From: Antedon mediterranea
Lineage: Eukaryota > Echinodermata > Crinoidea > Comatulida > Antedonidae
Direction of reading: 5' to 3'
Length of the DNA stretch: 64,000 nt
Assembly: GCF_964355755.1 (NCBI RefSeq)
Contig: NC_092676.1
Coordinates: forward strand, 24,906,288-24,970,287
The notes below the pieces were generated by a model. The model was not told where the DNA came from, made no database searches, and worked only from the letters and a program-made list of their open reading frames with translations. Below are positions 35,652-47,257 of the stretch, one piece after another (the first letter of the stretch is position 1; every line of letters starts with the position of its first letter). The position numbers and the translations under genes were made by a program.

Positions 35652-38600
35652 TCACATAGTAGTCGTTTCGTCGATTTTCTGGTTCTCATTTGATTTTGAC
35701 ACCTCAATTCTATTCTTCCTTCTGTTCGTTGTTCTATAATTGAAAACAAAATGATACTTTTTTAAAGAAGTATCCATTCCACGATGCTGTTCATGGGCAA
35801 ATTCAAGATAAGTATTGGTAACTGATTGCGAACAATAATAGAACCAACAATTGAATAAAGTTAGTGTCAAAAAAAATACCTTAAACTTAGCTTACCTTGT
35901 CACAAGCTCAGCTTCTTCAACTGTCTGACAAAGTGGAAAATTCAAAGTCTCTGGTAATAGAAATGCTAACAATCCGGCAGACACTGACGTCACGCTAAAC
36001 GTCACAAGCGGCAAGGGATTCCACACAACTTTAAGATAAAGAATTTGAGGAGCAAGCATACCTGCCACTCGTGCCATCAATGAACAAAGTCCAACACCAA
36101 AACTTCTACAATTATACAATAAAGGTCATACGTATCAGCAAAGTGTTGTGATTCATTTGGGCTACAAAATCACAATCAATACGTTTAATGACAGGGTGAT
36201 GGTGATGACGATGATGATAATGATGATGATGTCAAAGGTTAAAGGAATCATTCTTACCGGACGTCTGTTGAGAATATTTCGCTAGTATATATGTATACCA
36301 AGTAAAATGTAGCAGTCACAAAGCATTGCCCTCCCAGGGATACTGCAGTTCGGATTCCTTCCATATCCGACGCTAGAAAAACGTGGACAGAATTTAGAAT
36401 ACATAAATACAGTAGAACCTGTGTTTTACGTACCCTGATTTTACGTTCCCTCGATTTTACGTACGCTTAAAATAACCGATGACGTCATCATTTTCTTACA
36501 TTGAGGGCGCAATTTAACAACAACAAAGCACACAAAGCCACAATCATGGCTGTGTGAGGAATTCTGCTGTGTGTGGGACAAGCTACGGACGTGCATTCCC
36601 CCTAAAGCAGACTGTTTTTAATATTGATAGAAAACAATTATATTTTACACTTTATTTAAACATCGCACAGCCTGTATATACTGTACTTTTCTAGTTAGGC
36701 CTCACATCTTGCTAGGCCTGCTAGCTTGGCCTGAATAGTGTCTAGGCAAGGCCTAGCTAGTGACCACCTCTGCATACTGTAGGCAAACACGGCTAGCTAC
36801 GATCTCTACGTATTTGGGGTCAATTTAAGGTCAACCTTGATTTTACGAATCCTTTGTTTTACGTACGCCTTTCGGTCCCGTACCGTACGTAAAATGGAGG
36901 TTCTACTGTACTTATATATGGTAATAGACCTAATGATTTTTGTATTAAACACAATTCAAAGAAATAAAAGGGCGAGTAGTGAAATACTGTACGATTAATG
37001 ATTGGTTCCCACTTGGACGACACAACGCGACTGAGTTGACCAATCACAAGCGACAGTTCGGATGATCTATCGCATTATGATTGGTCAAATTACTTGCGGT
37101 GCGTTACGGCCTTGTGTTGTGCCCAAGTGGAAATCCGGGTTACTTACGTATCCAGATATTGATAAAGCACATAATGCCCGCTGCATTAAGTAAGCCACCT
37201 AGCGTCAAACGTCTTCCAAACTTTTGAATAGAAAACAAAGCACAACAAACAGCCAGACCTTCAATTATCCCACTCAGAGCGACTCCTAAATACACACTAA
37301 TGTCAAGACTCTCAACACCGTAGAGGAAGCCGTAGTAAGCAAGACACACTGTACACCTATTTTATTTTATAAACAACAAAAAAAAAACACAAAAATTACA
37401 TTTTAGAAATCCCCGTAGGCTTACATAGAAACATATAACACACCTAATATTCACATTAGGTGCGCTGTGTATTACATTTTAATGTATATGACATGGAAAA
37501 TGCCCACAACACGCACATAATTTGAATATCAGGTTTGTTGTGTAAGCACTGTTTATATACACCATACTGAAATACCGCAAGCACATTATTTAAACAGTTC
37601 CAATTTTATAACAAGATGTCACAATTTATAATCGACACATTTCGGTTTAGTACCGTTTTTTATTACTTTATTAAGTACTTTGTTATCAACTAAAAACACC
37701 AGCAAATGGTAGAAACTCTATATAAATCAATCAAAATTGGTTTTTGTTGACATGTATCTTTTTTTTTTCTTGATATGCAAATAAACTGTATCGAGTCAAT
37801 GTACCTTACCCATGGAGAAATAACTTATTTTAATTTACGCAATTCATTTTCTATTGTAAAAAAAAGTTACATTACCAACAGTAGATTAGAATCAATGATT
37901 TCTTTCTCATGTTTGGGTAACGAAAGATGTTAATGATCGCAGTCTTCCTTGACCACTCGCGTCGATGCAGATCCTGTAAGAAAGGCCTATCGTCCGTTAA
38001 AATAATAACACTTCATCGGTTTCAGTGTAGTAAATGGATCAAAGTTCATCAAAATAATATAACCCAATGCAAACTTGCATCTTAAGGTTTCAGTCCAATG
38101 CGAGATTTTATTCAGTATTTAGAGGCCACCAGCCTCAAAATACAATAAGTGTAAAGGCCAACTCAGACAGCGTCGTACGACGAAGCGGGACGAAATGTCT
38201 TGAGATAGCGTCGGGCGTAGTTTTTAGGTCGTCGCGAGAACTTTAAACATGTTTAATTCCCTCGTCCGACGCAGTCACAGTTGGCCTTCAAGCTTGGTTC
38301 CCATTGGTACGCAAAGCAAGGACGTAACGCAATGCAAAGTGGTTTGACCAATCTCAAGCAATTAATTATTCGAACAGTCGCGTGTGATTGGTCAACTCGC
38401 TTGCATTGCGTCTACGTTCCTGCCTTGCGTCCTAGTGGGAACCCAGCTTAAGTTACCATGAACATTGGATAGGTTATATTATTATTATATGCACATACAA
38501 TACACTTGGAAAGTGGTACTATTGTGTTTTTTTCTGTGGATATAAATATTAACTTTAGGTAGAACATGAGAGTTTGAGATATGGCGTGGAAGGTTGCATC

Positions 38601-41600
38601 AATCTCTTTCATCGGTGTGTATAAACGGCATATTACAACAAAATGAAAGATATCTCCAATATCTTCTCTATCGCATAATTTGCATACACGTTCCCCGCGA
38701 GGAAGCTTCTAGTCTAACTGTAGTATCATCTTGTGGCATGGTTCGTCTATAATATCTAAATAACTTTGAAATTTAAGTGCAGATCAAGATTCAATATTGG
38801 ATGTCTGATTAGCTCGCCGAAACTGTCTTCAGACCTCAGACCAAGTCTAAATTGGTATTATTATTATTTTGATAAACTTGAACTACTTATTGATGATTTT
38901 ACTTCAGAAATCTTCACCCCGAACAAATTCATTTCAATACCTCCTACCTGTTGTATTTGGATCTTTTCAATAAAGCCTTCTGGGAACTCCTTTTTGTTCT
39001 TCTTGGCAATCTTTTGAAGAATTAATTTGGCTTCTTCTTGTCTATTCTGCAGCACAAGCCAACGCGGTGACTCTGGAATAAAACTAATACAAAAGAACAT
39101 ATCTGAGATACTTAACTCATACTGTACATTGTATAAACAAATCTTATCGTAAAGAGTACATCTGGGTTTAAAATAACACACGCTGTGGATAGATTGAAAA
39201 GGATATTTTACGACTTTAAAATTCAGTTAAGGAATGTCAATTGATGAATCAAACGAGTGGATTAATTTCTAACAAGTTTTATTATGTTTATTATTAAACC
39301 ATAAAAGTATATGAATTTTAATTTTATTGTGGACTGATGTATTAAGAACCGCTGTTAGTATTCCTACAAGAAGTTACTTTGATTCACAAGCCTTTGTTTT
39401 GTTTTTGTTCATTGTACATTGACTTGCTTCTAATTTTTTTTTTTTAAGTATAGTATTTTGAGAAAACTCGAATACTTACAAGTACACTGCTATGACTGGT
39501 ATTGGACACAAGCTGATGGTGAGATAGAGTGTCCTCCAAGATCTTAGAAAGAAGCCAAACAATGCTAGAAACAAGAAGCCGATACACCAGTAGAGGTAAC
39601 ATATTGTTGAAACCTTGGCGCGTTTCGACGGAGCCACTATCTCGTTCACTGAAAATATAAAGAAATAACATGAGTTTTACAAGCAGTAGTTATTCTGGTT
39701 TTCTAGGCCTATCAAAGCTTTTTCATCAGGCTACGGTGCATTAACGGTAAAGGCGAGTCCCTTGTTCATTTTGAACGTAGGGGAATGAGTTGTTAGGGGA
39801 ATGAGTTGTTAGGGGAATGAGTTGTTAGGAGAATGAGTTGTTAGGGGAATGAGTTGTTAGGGGAATGAGTTGTTAGGAGAATGAGTTGTTAGGAGAATGA
39901 GTTGTTAGGGGAATGAGTTGTTAGGAGAATGAGTTGTTAGGAGAATGAGTTGTTAGGGGAATGAGTTGTTAGGGGAATGAGTTGTTAGGAGAATGAGTTG
40001 TTAGGAGAATGAGTTGTTAGGGGAATGAGTTGTTAGGAGAATGAGTTGTTAGGGGAATGAGTTGTTAGGGGAATGAGTTGTTAGGGGAATGAGTTGTTAG
40101 GGGAATGAGTTGTTAGGGGAATGAGTTGTTAGGGGAATGAGTTGTTAGGGGAATGAGTTGTTAGGGGAATGAGTTGTTAGGGGAATGAGTTGTTAGGGGA
40201 ATGAGTTGTTAGGGGAATGAGTTGTTAGGGGAATGAGTTGTTAGGAGAATGAGTTGTTAGGGGAATGAGTTGTTAGGGGAATGAGTTGTTAGGAGAATGA
40301 GTTGTTAGGGGAATGAGTTGTTAGGAGAATGAGTTGTTAGGGGAATGAGTTGTTAGGGGAATGAGTTGTTAGGGGAATGAGTTGTTAGGGGAATGAGTTG
40401 TTAGGAGTACATTGTACTATTACTAAGCCTCGACATTATGTGTTTCCTTCCACGCCGCCTTTTCCTTCCTAGTATTTTCAACCAGGTACTCATTTACAGC
40501 TGAATAGGCTGGGAGATATGCACTTCGTTAGGCGATCTCTTGCCATGATGGGATTGATGTTTGAATTTCAATGAGGCCAACATAACCCGCACCAGCAAAA
40601 TTGAAATTTAAAATAACATCTTTACGATTGAATGTATTCTTTTACCATAAATGTTTATTGCTCTATATTTATTTATTTATTTATTTTATTTTCAATCTTT
40701 CTATATAGCAAAAAAACAAACATATAAGTATAACAGGGGAGCCTAAAAGGAATCGCTGAAATGATGTCAAATACGACTAACCTAATAATGTTGGATTGTC
40801 TAAAATAAAAGTTTACCATAAACAAATGTAGCAATGTATGATCCGATGGTTGTAGCACCGTTTAGAACACGGAACACGAAATAAAACCAATACGATGGTG
40901 ATATTGACAAAATAGTTCCAGTAACAACTTTCATAGTAAGGGCTATGATCATTCCACGTTTTCTACCGAAACTGAAGATACAGAAATACAAATATTATAG
41001 CTAGATTAATATGCTTATCTTGATGTACCGGTAAAACTAGAAACATGTCATTCGTTTAAAATGAAAGAATTAATGTAAGTAATTAGACCAATCACAAACG
41101 ACGGATCATCATAATGATTGGTTACCACTGGAGACGCAACACAACGACGTAAAGGGATTTGATCAATCACAAGCGATGGATTTATTCGACTGCCGCTTGT
41201 CATTGGTCAACTCGTTTGGGTCGCGCTTACATCTTTGCGTTGCGTCCTAGTGGGAACCAAGTTTAACTCTCGTTTGCGTTGCGCTTTAGTCTTTGCGTTA
41301 CGTCATATGGCAACCAAGCTTCTATACATGTTTTCTGAAAACAAATTTTAATCGAAAAAAAAAATATCTGTATTTACTAGTCACTTATTGTTCCGAAGAC
41401 AATCGACCCGAAGAAATATCCGAACAAATACGAGGATGCTGCTATTGACACCTTGTAGCGGTCTTCACATACCAAATCAAACTACAGTATAAGCGTAAAT
41501 ATAAAAATTAAATGTCAATAATATCCTATAGACCTAGTGAACATTATAAAGAATGAATACATATCTCAATTGTACAAGTCATTGAATATTATTTAATAAA

Positions 41601-42425
41601 GCAATTATATGGATATTATAATATATTCAGTGGTATTTGACGGCAAATACGTTAGTCATCGCATTGCATGCCCATATTAGGAAGATTTGAATTGAATTCT
41701 CCGAGACTTGACATCTCTGAACAGGGTTATACCAGGGAGTTGTTATTAGTTGTTATTATTAACAACTCCCTGGTTATACTGTGTTGCTGGTTTCTCCAAT
41801 CTAACAGCAGGATGCCGAGCTTCGGAGAACAAAGGGTGTTGTTTATCTACAACACGATCAGTTCCACACCCCGTAGCATACATACACCGCGTGCCGCGGA
41901 GAATATGTACGCAATACTGCTGCTGGCCAGGCACACACGATCAAATAAAGGTTACGTGTTCCTATTTTTGCAAGACGAAGTCCTGTTGTTAGATTGCTAT
42001 GGTTTGCACAAGGCTGGCTTGGAATTTGTACAATGTCCGATAAAGATAAACATATAATACTGTACCTCCGAAACAATTGTAGACTTATACTGAGATTGGT
42101 CATAGTTCCATCCATGTTCACATTTTACAACATGTGTGTCATTACCTTCCGTTGACGTGTACATTCTACATTTTGATTCGTCGATAAATGCCGTACTATC
42201 ATCGTCTTGCGGCAGTACCTGGATTTCTATACCGCATTCATAGACAGTGCAATTAGTTATCACATCGTCTGAAGGCTTACAATAGTGATCCATTGAGCCA
42301 TTTAGGAACACGGTACCTATATTGGACATTGTATGCGCTATAGTTACTAAACAAATGATATGCGTGAGCACAGCTTGGTACTTGTCATACTTCCCAATAT
42401 ACTTGAACACATCGTCGAAAATCAT
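35652..42425 (-). CDS. SLC22-like transporter, gene E (545 aa)
   Basis: Exons: 42425-42066, 41481-41378, 40971-40817, 39648-39480, 39083-38948, 37973-37876, 37356-37148, 36372-36258, 36105-35896, 35733-35652 (1638 nt, open). The start is placed at MIFDDVFKYIGKYDKYQ by alignment with the other copies; in-frame ATGs further upstream (to 42575) are unlikely. Exon 1 is four codons shorter, with a reduced outer loop (HYCKPSDD to NCTVYECG). Other changes from A-D: ISDYFGRKRGMIIAL, RFYFFIPESPRWLVLQ-type inner loop, GVESLDISVYLG instead of GVEGLDVNVYVG, and FGRRLTLGG. The short basic-then-acidic tail (TTNRRKNRIEV to ETTTM) still ends in a PDZ-like motif. It is spread over 6.8 kb because introns carry a minisatellite, a LINE relic and at least five MITE copies. 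Confidence 0.92.
36408..36910. mobile_element. pogo/Tigger-like MITE, about 503 bp
   Basis: The terminal inverted repeats are TACAGTAGAACCTGTGTTTT on the left and, reversed, AAATGGAGGTTCTACTGTA on the right, flanked by TA. Sub-terminal TTTTACGTAC words are repeated at both ends. CAGTAGAACCT-like ends and TA targets fit the Tc1/mariner-pogo superfamily (established knowledge). No transposase remains, and the middle carries AGGCCTAG-rich filler. It lies in intron 7 of gene E. Confidence 0.75.
36999..37139. mobile_element. MITE family 1, diverged copy at the gene E exon 7 donor
   Basis: GATTGGTTCCCACTTGGACG to GCCCAAGTGGAAATCCGGG, with CAATCACAAGCGACAGTTCG inside. It ends 8 bases before the GT of the exon 7 splice donor (GT at 37147-37146), so the intron's ninth base is the element's first. 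Confidence 0.75.
38152..38288. mobile_element. MITE family 3, full copy
   Basis: The ends AAAGGCCAACTCAGACAGCG and GACGCAGTCACAGTTGGCCTT are inverted repeats. The interior has GACGAAATGTCTTGAGATAG. It is directly abutted by a family 1 element. It lies in intron 5 of gene E. Confidence 0.7.
38289..38451. mobile_element. MITE family 1, copy abutting MITE family 3
   Basis: AAGCTTGGTTCCCATTGGTA to CCTAGTGGGAACCCAGCTTA; the inner arms are AATCTCAAGCAATTAATTAT and TGTGATTGGTCAACTCGC. There is no spacer between it and the family 3 element on its left. Confidence 0.8.
38560..38770 (-). mobile_element. LINE fragment encoding a C-terminal zinc knuckle
   Basis: Minus-strand translation gives VCKLCDREDIGDIFHFVVIC, the CX2C...HX4-6C knuckle found at the C-terminus of many LINE polyproteins. 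It is preceded one frame away by RYYRRTMPQDDTTVRLEASS, so a single-base frameshift interrupts it. This is a dead fragment inside intron 5 of gene E. The clade cannot be named. Confidence 0.65.
39779..40406. repeat. 16-bp minisatellite, about 39 copies
   Basis: The unit AGGGGAATGAGTTGTT alternates with a single-base variant AGGAGAATGAGTTGTT in a non-random-looking order; the middle third (about 40045-40230) is all the G form. Homogeneity is otherwise complete. It lies in intron 3 of gene E. Confidence 0.95.
41113..41264. mobile_element. MITE family 1, copy in gene E intron 2
   Basis: ATTGGTTACCACTGGAGACG to CCTAGTGGGAACCAAGTTTA, with ATCACAAGCGATGGATTTAT inside. Family-like words continue on both sides (41087-41112 and 41268-41325), suggesting one copy inserted into another. 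Confidence 0.7.
41690..42010. repeat. Palindrome and family 4-like debris in gene E intron 1
   Basis: A 50-bp-class palindrome (GGTTATACCAGGGAGTTGTT and its complement, about 41724-41778) is followed by text that partly matches family 4: GTCCTGTTGTTAGATTGCTA here, against the 56360-56700 copy. It lies beside exon 1. Open frames over it on both strands are chance. Confidence 0.5.
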
Positions 42426-43016
42426 GTCGAAAACCGACAATATTATACCACGTTTGGTAGAGTTGTTATAAAACTTAGACTGTACGCTGCAATGAATGAT
42501 TTCAATTTGATCACAAGATGTGATATCAGTGATAAAGATTAATGATGTTGCAGTATGTTCAACCACGAAGGTCATGGTTTAACATATTCATATTTCCGGG
42601 TAGTCTTATAATTTATAATGAGAGGCAGTCAAAGCACATTACACTGGCTGTTGCCATTGGCTGTTGTCAACAACGCTTTTCTTGATGGCGATACCACCCG
42701 TGTTTTCACGGGCGAATGTACCAAGGGAAGCATATATACTATAAATTGACATTTTTTAAAGAAATAAAAATATAAAACAGTTTTCGGCTGTTTTTATTTT
42801 ATCTTGGCATAATTATGTAGGTAAACAATTTAGTAGAATTCAGTAGTAACAAAATTCGTATTACAAACAAGTGTAGGGCCTATATATAACAAAATAATGA
42901 AAGTTCTATTAATGGAAAAAGAGAATTTATGTTTTTGTAATATGCCCAAATTATTCTATTTGTTCCTTGTGGTAGGTAGCAAAATTGGTCTATTAAAATA
43001 ATGGCAGCTCATCTGT
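42426..43016. other. Intergenic spacer between genes E and F
   Basis: Only about 590 bp separates E's start from F's stop. It must hold E's promoter and F's 3' UTR. An imperfect repeat, ACTGGCTGTTGCCATTGGCTGTTG, lies near 42643. No gene is seen. Confidence 0.5.
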
Positions 43017-46000
43017 TCACATCTTTAGTGGTTGTAAGTGATGAACACCATCTTGTGTTTGTTGCCTAGCAATAATGTTTCTGTGAAAGAAAATTGATAT
43101 TATCTGAAACAATAGCAATAACAATTGTATTGTATCTCAGATAGTATAAATCATTAGTAGTCTAACGTACCTAATTTGCTCGTATTTAGCATGAAAATGC
43201 CAGCCAGATACGGATTATAAAAGACGAAACAGCAACTTACCTGGTCATCATCTCGGCTTCTTCTATTGTCTGCGGCAAAGGTACATTTATTGTTTCAGGT
43301 AGAAGAAGCGCAAAAAGTCCAGCAGAAACTGACATTACGCTAAAGGTAACCAACGGAAGGTGTGTCCAAAGTTTTCCAAAGAATAGGACTTGAGGCGCAA
43401 GCATACCGGATGCACAGGAACAAAAGGAACAGATTCCTACACCAATAGTCCTAGTAAAGTCAAGGTGGGGATAAAGTTTTGATATATGGAATAACGTGTT
43501 ATGAGGAGAGAGATGACCAGATTGAAATTCGATTGGAGCCCAAAAATTATCAGATTATTATCATCAAATCCATTATCCGTTATCTCAAATTATAAACAAA
43601 TTATTATCAAAATCAAGGCAATATAATTAACGCCCGAAAGGTAAAATCTATTCTTGTACAGAGATTTAAAACGTGTTATTGGTGGTACATACGATTCAGT
43701 AACAATGTACACAAAGGTTAAGTCACATCAAGATTTATAATAACATGTGTTTTTTTTTTCATTTTGGTCCAGATATCTGTCATTATGTCGTTTGTGTAAG
43801 TTACTCACCTAACATCTGTTGGAAAAAGTTCAGCTGAAAAAACGTATACAATTGCAAATGCAGAAGCAATAAAGAATTTTCCGAACATGGCTACGGCCGT
43901 CCTTAGTCCAACAAAACTCACGGCTAAAATGTAAAAATGTAAAATCTTAAATTAAAGAACATTGCGACTTGCGAAAACTTATATTACAAAGCAACACAAC
44001 TTCCATTACAATAGGCGACTTATTATAGAGTGTGTAGATTATTACAAAGTGCGTAAAGCCGATTTTCCACTATACTAGGCGAATTTGTTCACGCGAATCG
44101 AAAACTTCAGCATATATTCATGTTTCCCTCTCTACGCTTGCGTATAAGCTAATGCTTTCGATTCGCGCGAACACATTCGCCTAATGGAAAAATAGGCTTA
44201 ACATATCAAAGTAACTTACGAATCCATATGTTGATAAAACATGCAATTCCACCTAGGACTAACGTTCCTGCTAATGTGTAACGCCTACCAAACTTCTGAA
44301 GAACAAACCACGTAAAAAGATAAGCAAAAATCTCGCTAACACCACTGAGGAATATTCCAATATAAACGTTGACTTTAAAAGATTCGATGCCATACGTTAT
44401 TCCATAGTAAACCAGATTGATCGTAAACCTGTGTAAGAACAGACAATTAGTTGTGAATCATTAAATCAGAAAATTTGGAATAAGTTGTCGTCGAGTTGAG
44501 GATCTAACACTACCCTAATTTATTTGTTTGATTTGTGATCTTGTGATGTACCTTATATAGGAACAGTACCTCTCATACTTTCTGTAAATTAATCAAACAT
44601 TATCTTGTCTATTAATTTTATTTATATAAATCTAAATAAATTCCTCATTGTGAATGCACTATTACAACTTTATTTAAAATTCGAACTGTTTCAGGAGTAG
44701 CGTATAGAAATGACGATATTCCGTTGTCCTTTATAAAACAAATCTTGTAAAAAGCTAACAAAACGAATAACAAATGTACTATACCAGCTGAAGGCTATGT
44801 TCAAAGTCTTCCGTCTCATGAGCGGATAGCGAATAAGGACAAGTGGGTTTGTCTTCCTTTGCATTTTCTCTTCGCTGTTCTAAGGGAAAATTTAAAAGGA
44901 AAAAAGAAGACCTCGAATACAATTGTGTTTGCGATCTTTAGCTATGAAGTTGTTCTACGCACAGTTAATAGAAGTATTTATTAAAAAATATCAGTTACAT
45001 TTCCTTTGCTATCTTTGTGGCCACACGGACGACATAATAATCAAATTTAAAAAAATGTATTTTATCACAATAAAAATGTTAATTAGGCCTATATATTTTT
45101 AAAATACAAACAACGTAAAGCTTGGTTCCCACTAGAACGTAACGCAAGGACTTAAACGCAACGCAAGCGTTTTAACCAATGGCAAGCGAAGTTATAGACA
45201 GTTAGCAATCACAAGCGAATAAGCCATCGCTTGTGATTGGTCAATTCACTTGCGTTGCGTTACGTCCTTGCGTTGCGTCGCTAGTGGGAACCACGCTTAA
45301 CTGTCATACTTCATTATCTTCTAAAAGTTCAAGTGTCTCGTCTGGTATCTTCTTTTTCTTATTTACTTTTGCAATTTGTTGAAGAACGCGCTTCGCTTCT
45401 TCTTTTCTATCCTTAAGAATCAACCAACGAGGAGACTCTGGAATAAAACTAAAAAGGTGGAATTATAGCAAGTTTAATTCTTTCAATCATAATAATTATA
45501 CATAATATAATACATATAATTTATGTATACAGTGTTTGTATTTCGTTATGTACTTTTAAGAACTACTACTACTTTTGTAATTTTAATTTTGATACTATTT
45601 GATAATAATAATATTTTGATAATTTTGATAATATTTGTCTTCCATGTATCTCTTGGACCCCTTTGGAAACAAGTTATTATTATTATTATCTTAATACAGG
45701 TTAGTATGGTGATTATATATAGGTTTGATTTTCATATCTTGCTGTTTGTTATTTGTATATGAAATGAATGAATATAGAATAAAGTATAAACACGATGTAT
45801 GACAGGGTAATATATAACAATCAAGGACAAAAAAGAACGTAATAGTAGCCAAATAGAAAAGAGATAATTAGTTTAAGTATACATACTCACAAGAATATAC
45901 TTAGAAATGGTACAAATACTAAGTTGATAACAAGAGTAAGAATATTCCAGGACCTGACAAAATAGGCCATGACAGCAAGCAGCATGTAACCGAAGCACCA

Positions 46001-47220
46001 GTACACAGTGACTAACGTGGCCACCATTGCTCGCTTGGAAGGACCAACAATTTCAGTTACTGAAGAAAAAAAAATTCAAATTCAATAGAATTGACCAAAC
46101 TGACTCACAATACGACAATGAGGATGGCAGAGTAGGACAGTGTAACGTGGAGGAGAGTAAAAATTATCTACGGTGCCCCAACAACCCCTAACGGGCAGAA
46201 AGTAAAGTAATTCAACTGAACAGTTTCCAGCTTTTGTCACTAACAATGATAATAGAGAACTGTGTCTCCGCATGTGCACTAGGAAACATGAATAACTACG
46301 TCATAGTTTAACTCAGAAGCTCGCTATTGAGAATATAAAAAGTTTCTTTGACATTTGTAAAAAGGAAGTCACTAACCGTATACAAAGACAGGTATGTAGG
46401 TAAATATACATCCACTTATGAAACGAAGGATAGCGAATGTCCAATAGTTTGGAGCTATTCCAGTCAGAATGCCAATAATAAATTTCAAGCAATATGATAC
46501 AACTATCGTCTTCTTTCTTCCAAAACTAGAAAATGTTAAAAGAAATTTGTAATCGTCAATCGCATCATTAACTTGTTTCGGTACCGGTAATCCGGTACTG
46601 CCGTACAGTAACGGTACTGTAGTACAGACCGGTATCGCATCATTATCTAAACAATGTTGTAACATTTTCTAGCAGATCTAATCATCTTCTAAGTTTTCTG
46701 AGATGGTACCGTAAGTACAGTACCGGTACCATGGTACAGTACCGATACCGTAGTACAGTACCGGTATCACGTCATTATCTTAACAATGTTGTAACATTTT
46801 CTAGCAGATCTAATCGTCTTCTAAGTTTTCTGAGATGGTACCGTAAGTACAGTACCGGTACCGTAAGTACAGTACCGGTACCGTGGTACAGACCGGTACC
46901 TCTCCCAGTCAAAATGGGACATGTTCACTTACTAGTCACATACAAATCCGCAGAGAATTGAACCAAAGAAACTGCCGGCATTAATCAAAGAAATTGACAG
47001 AGAAACCTTGTAACTGTCTTCACAGACTAAGTCAAACTGTAGAAACAGAAAGAAATTGTATAAAATAAAGACTTTCATAACATTTAAAAATAACTATAGT
47101 AATAGATTAATCTGCATTTTTACGAGTTCGATCATCTCAATACAAAAATAATATATTTAAATTTAAAAAAAACGTTTGTCCTCTTGTTGTGTTTGTGTTG
47201 TCCTGTAGCGTAATTGTGTA

Positions 47221-47257
<37 letters not shown>

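Noticed and set aside
41668-42121. Several overlapping open frames on both strands
   Set aside because: They fall on a palindrome and repeat debris next to gene E exon 1; content is unrelated to any family.
42426-42575. Longer N-terminus for gene E (upstream in-frame ATG)
   Set aside because: The other five genes start at the residue aligned with MIFDDVF; the extra 50 residues have no counterpart and are not signal-like.
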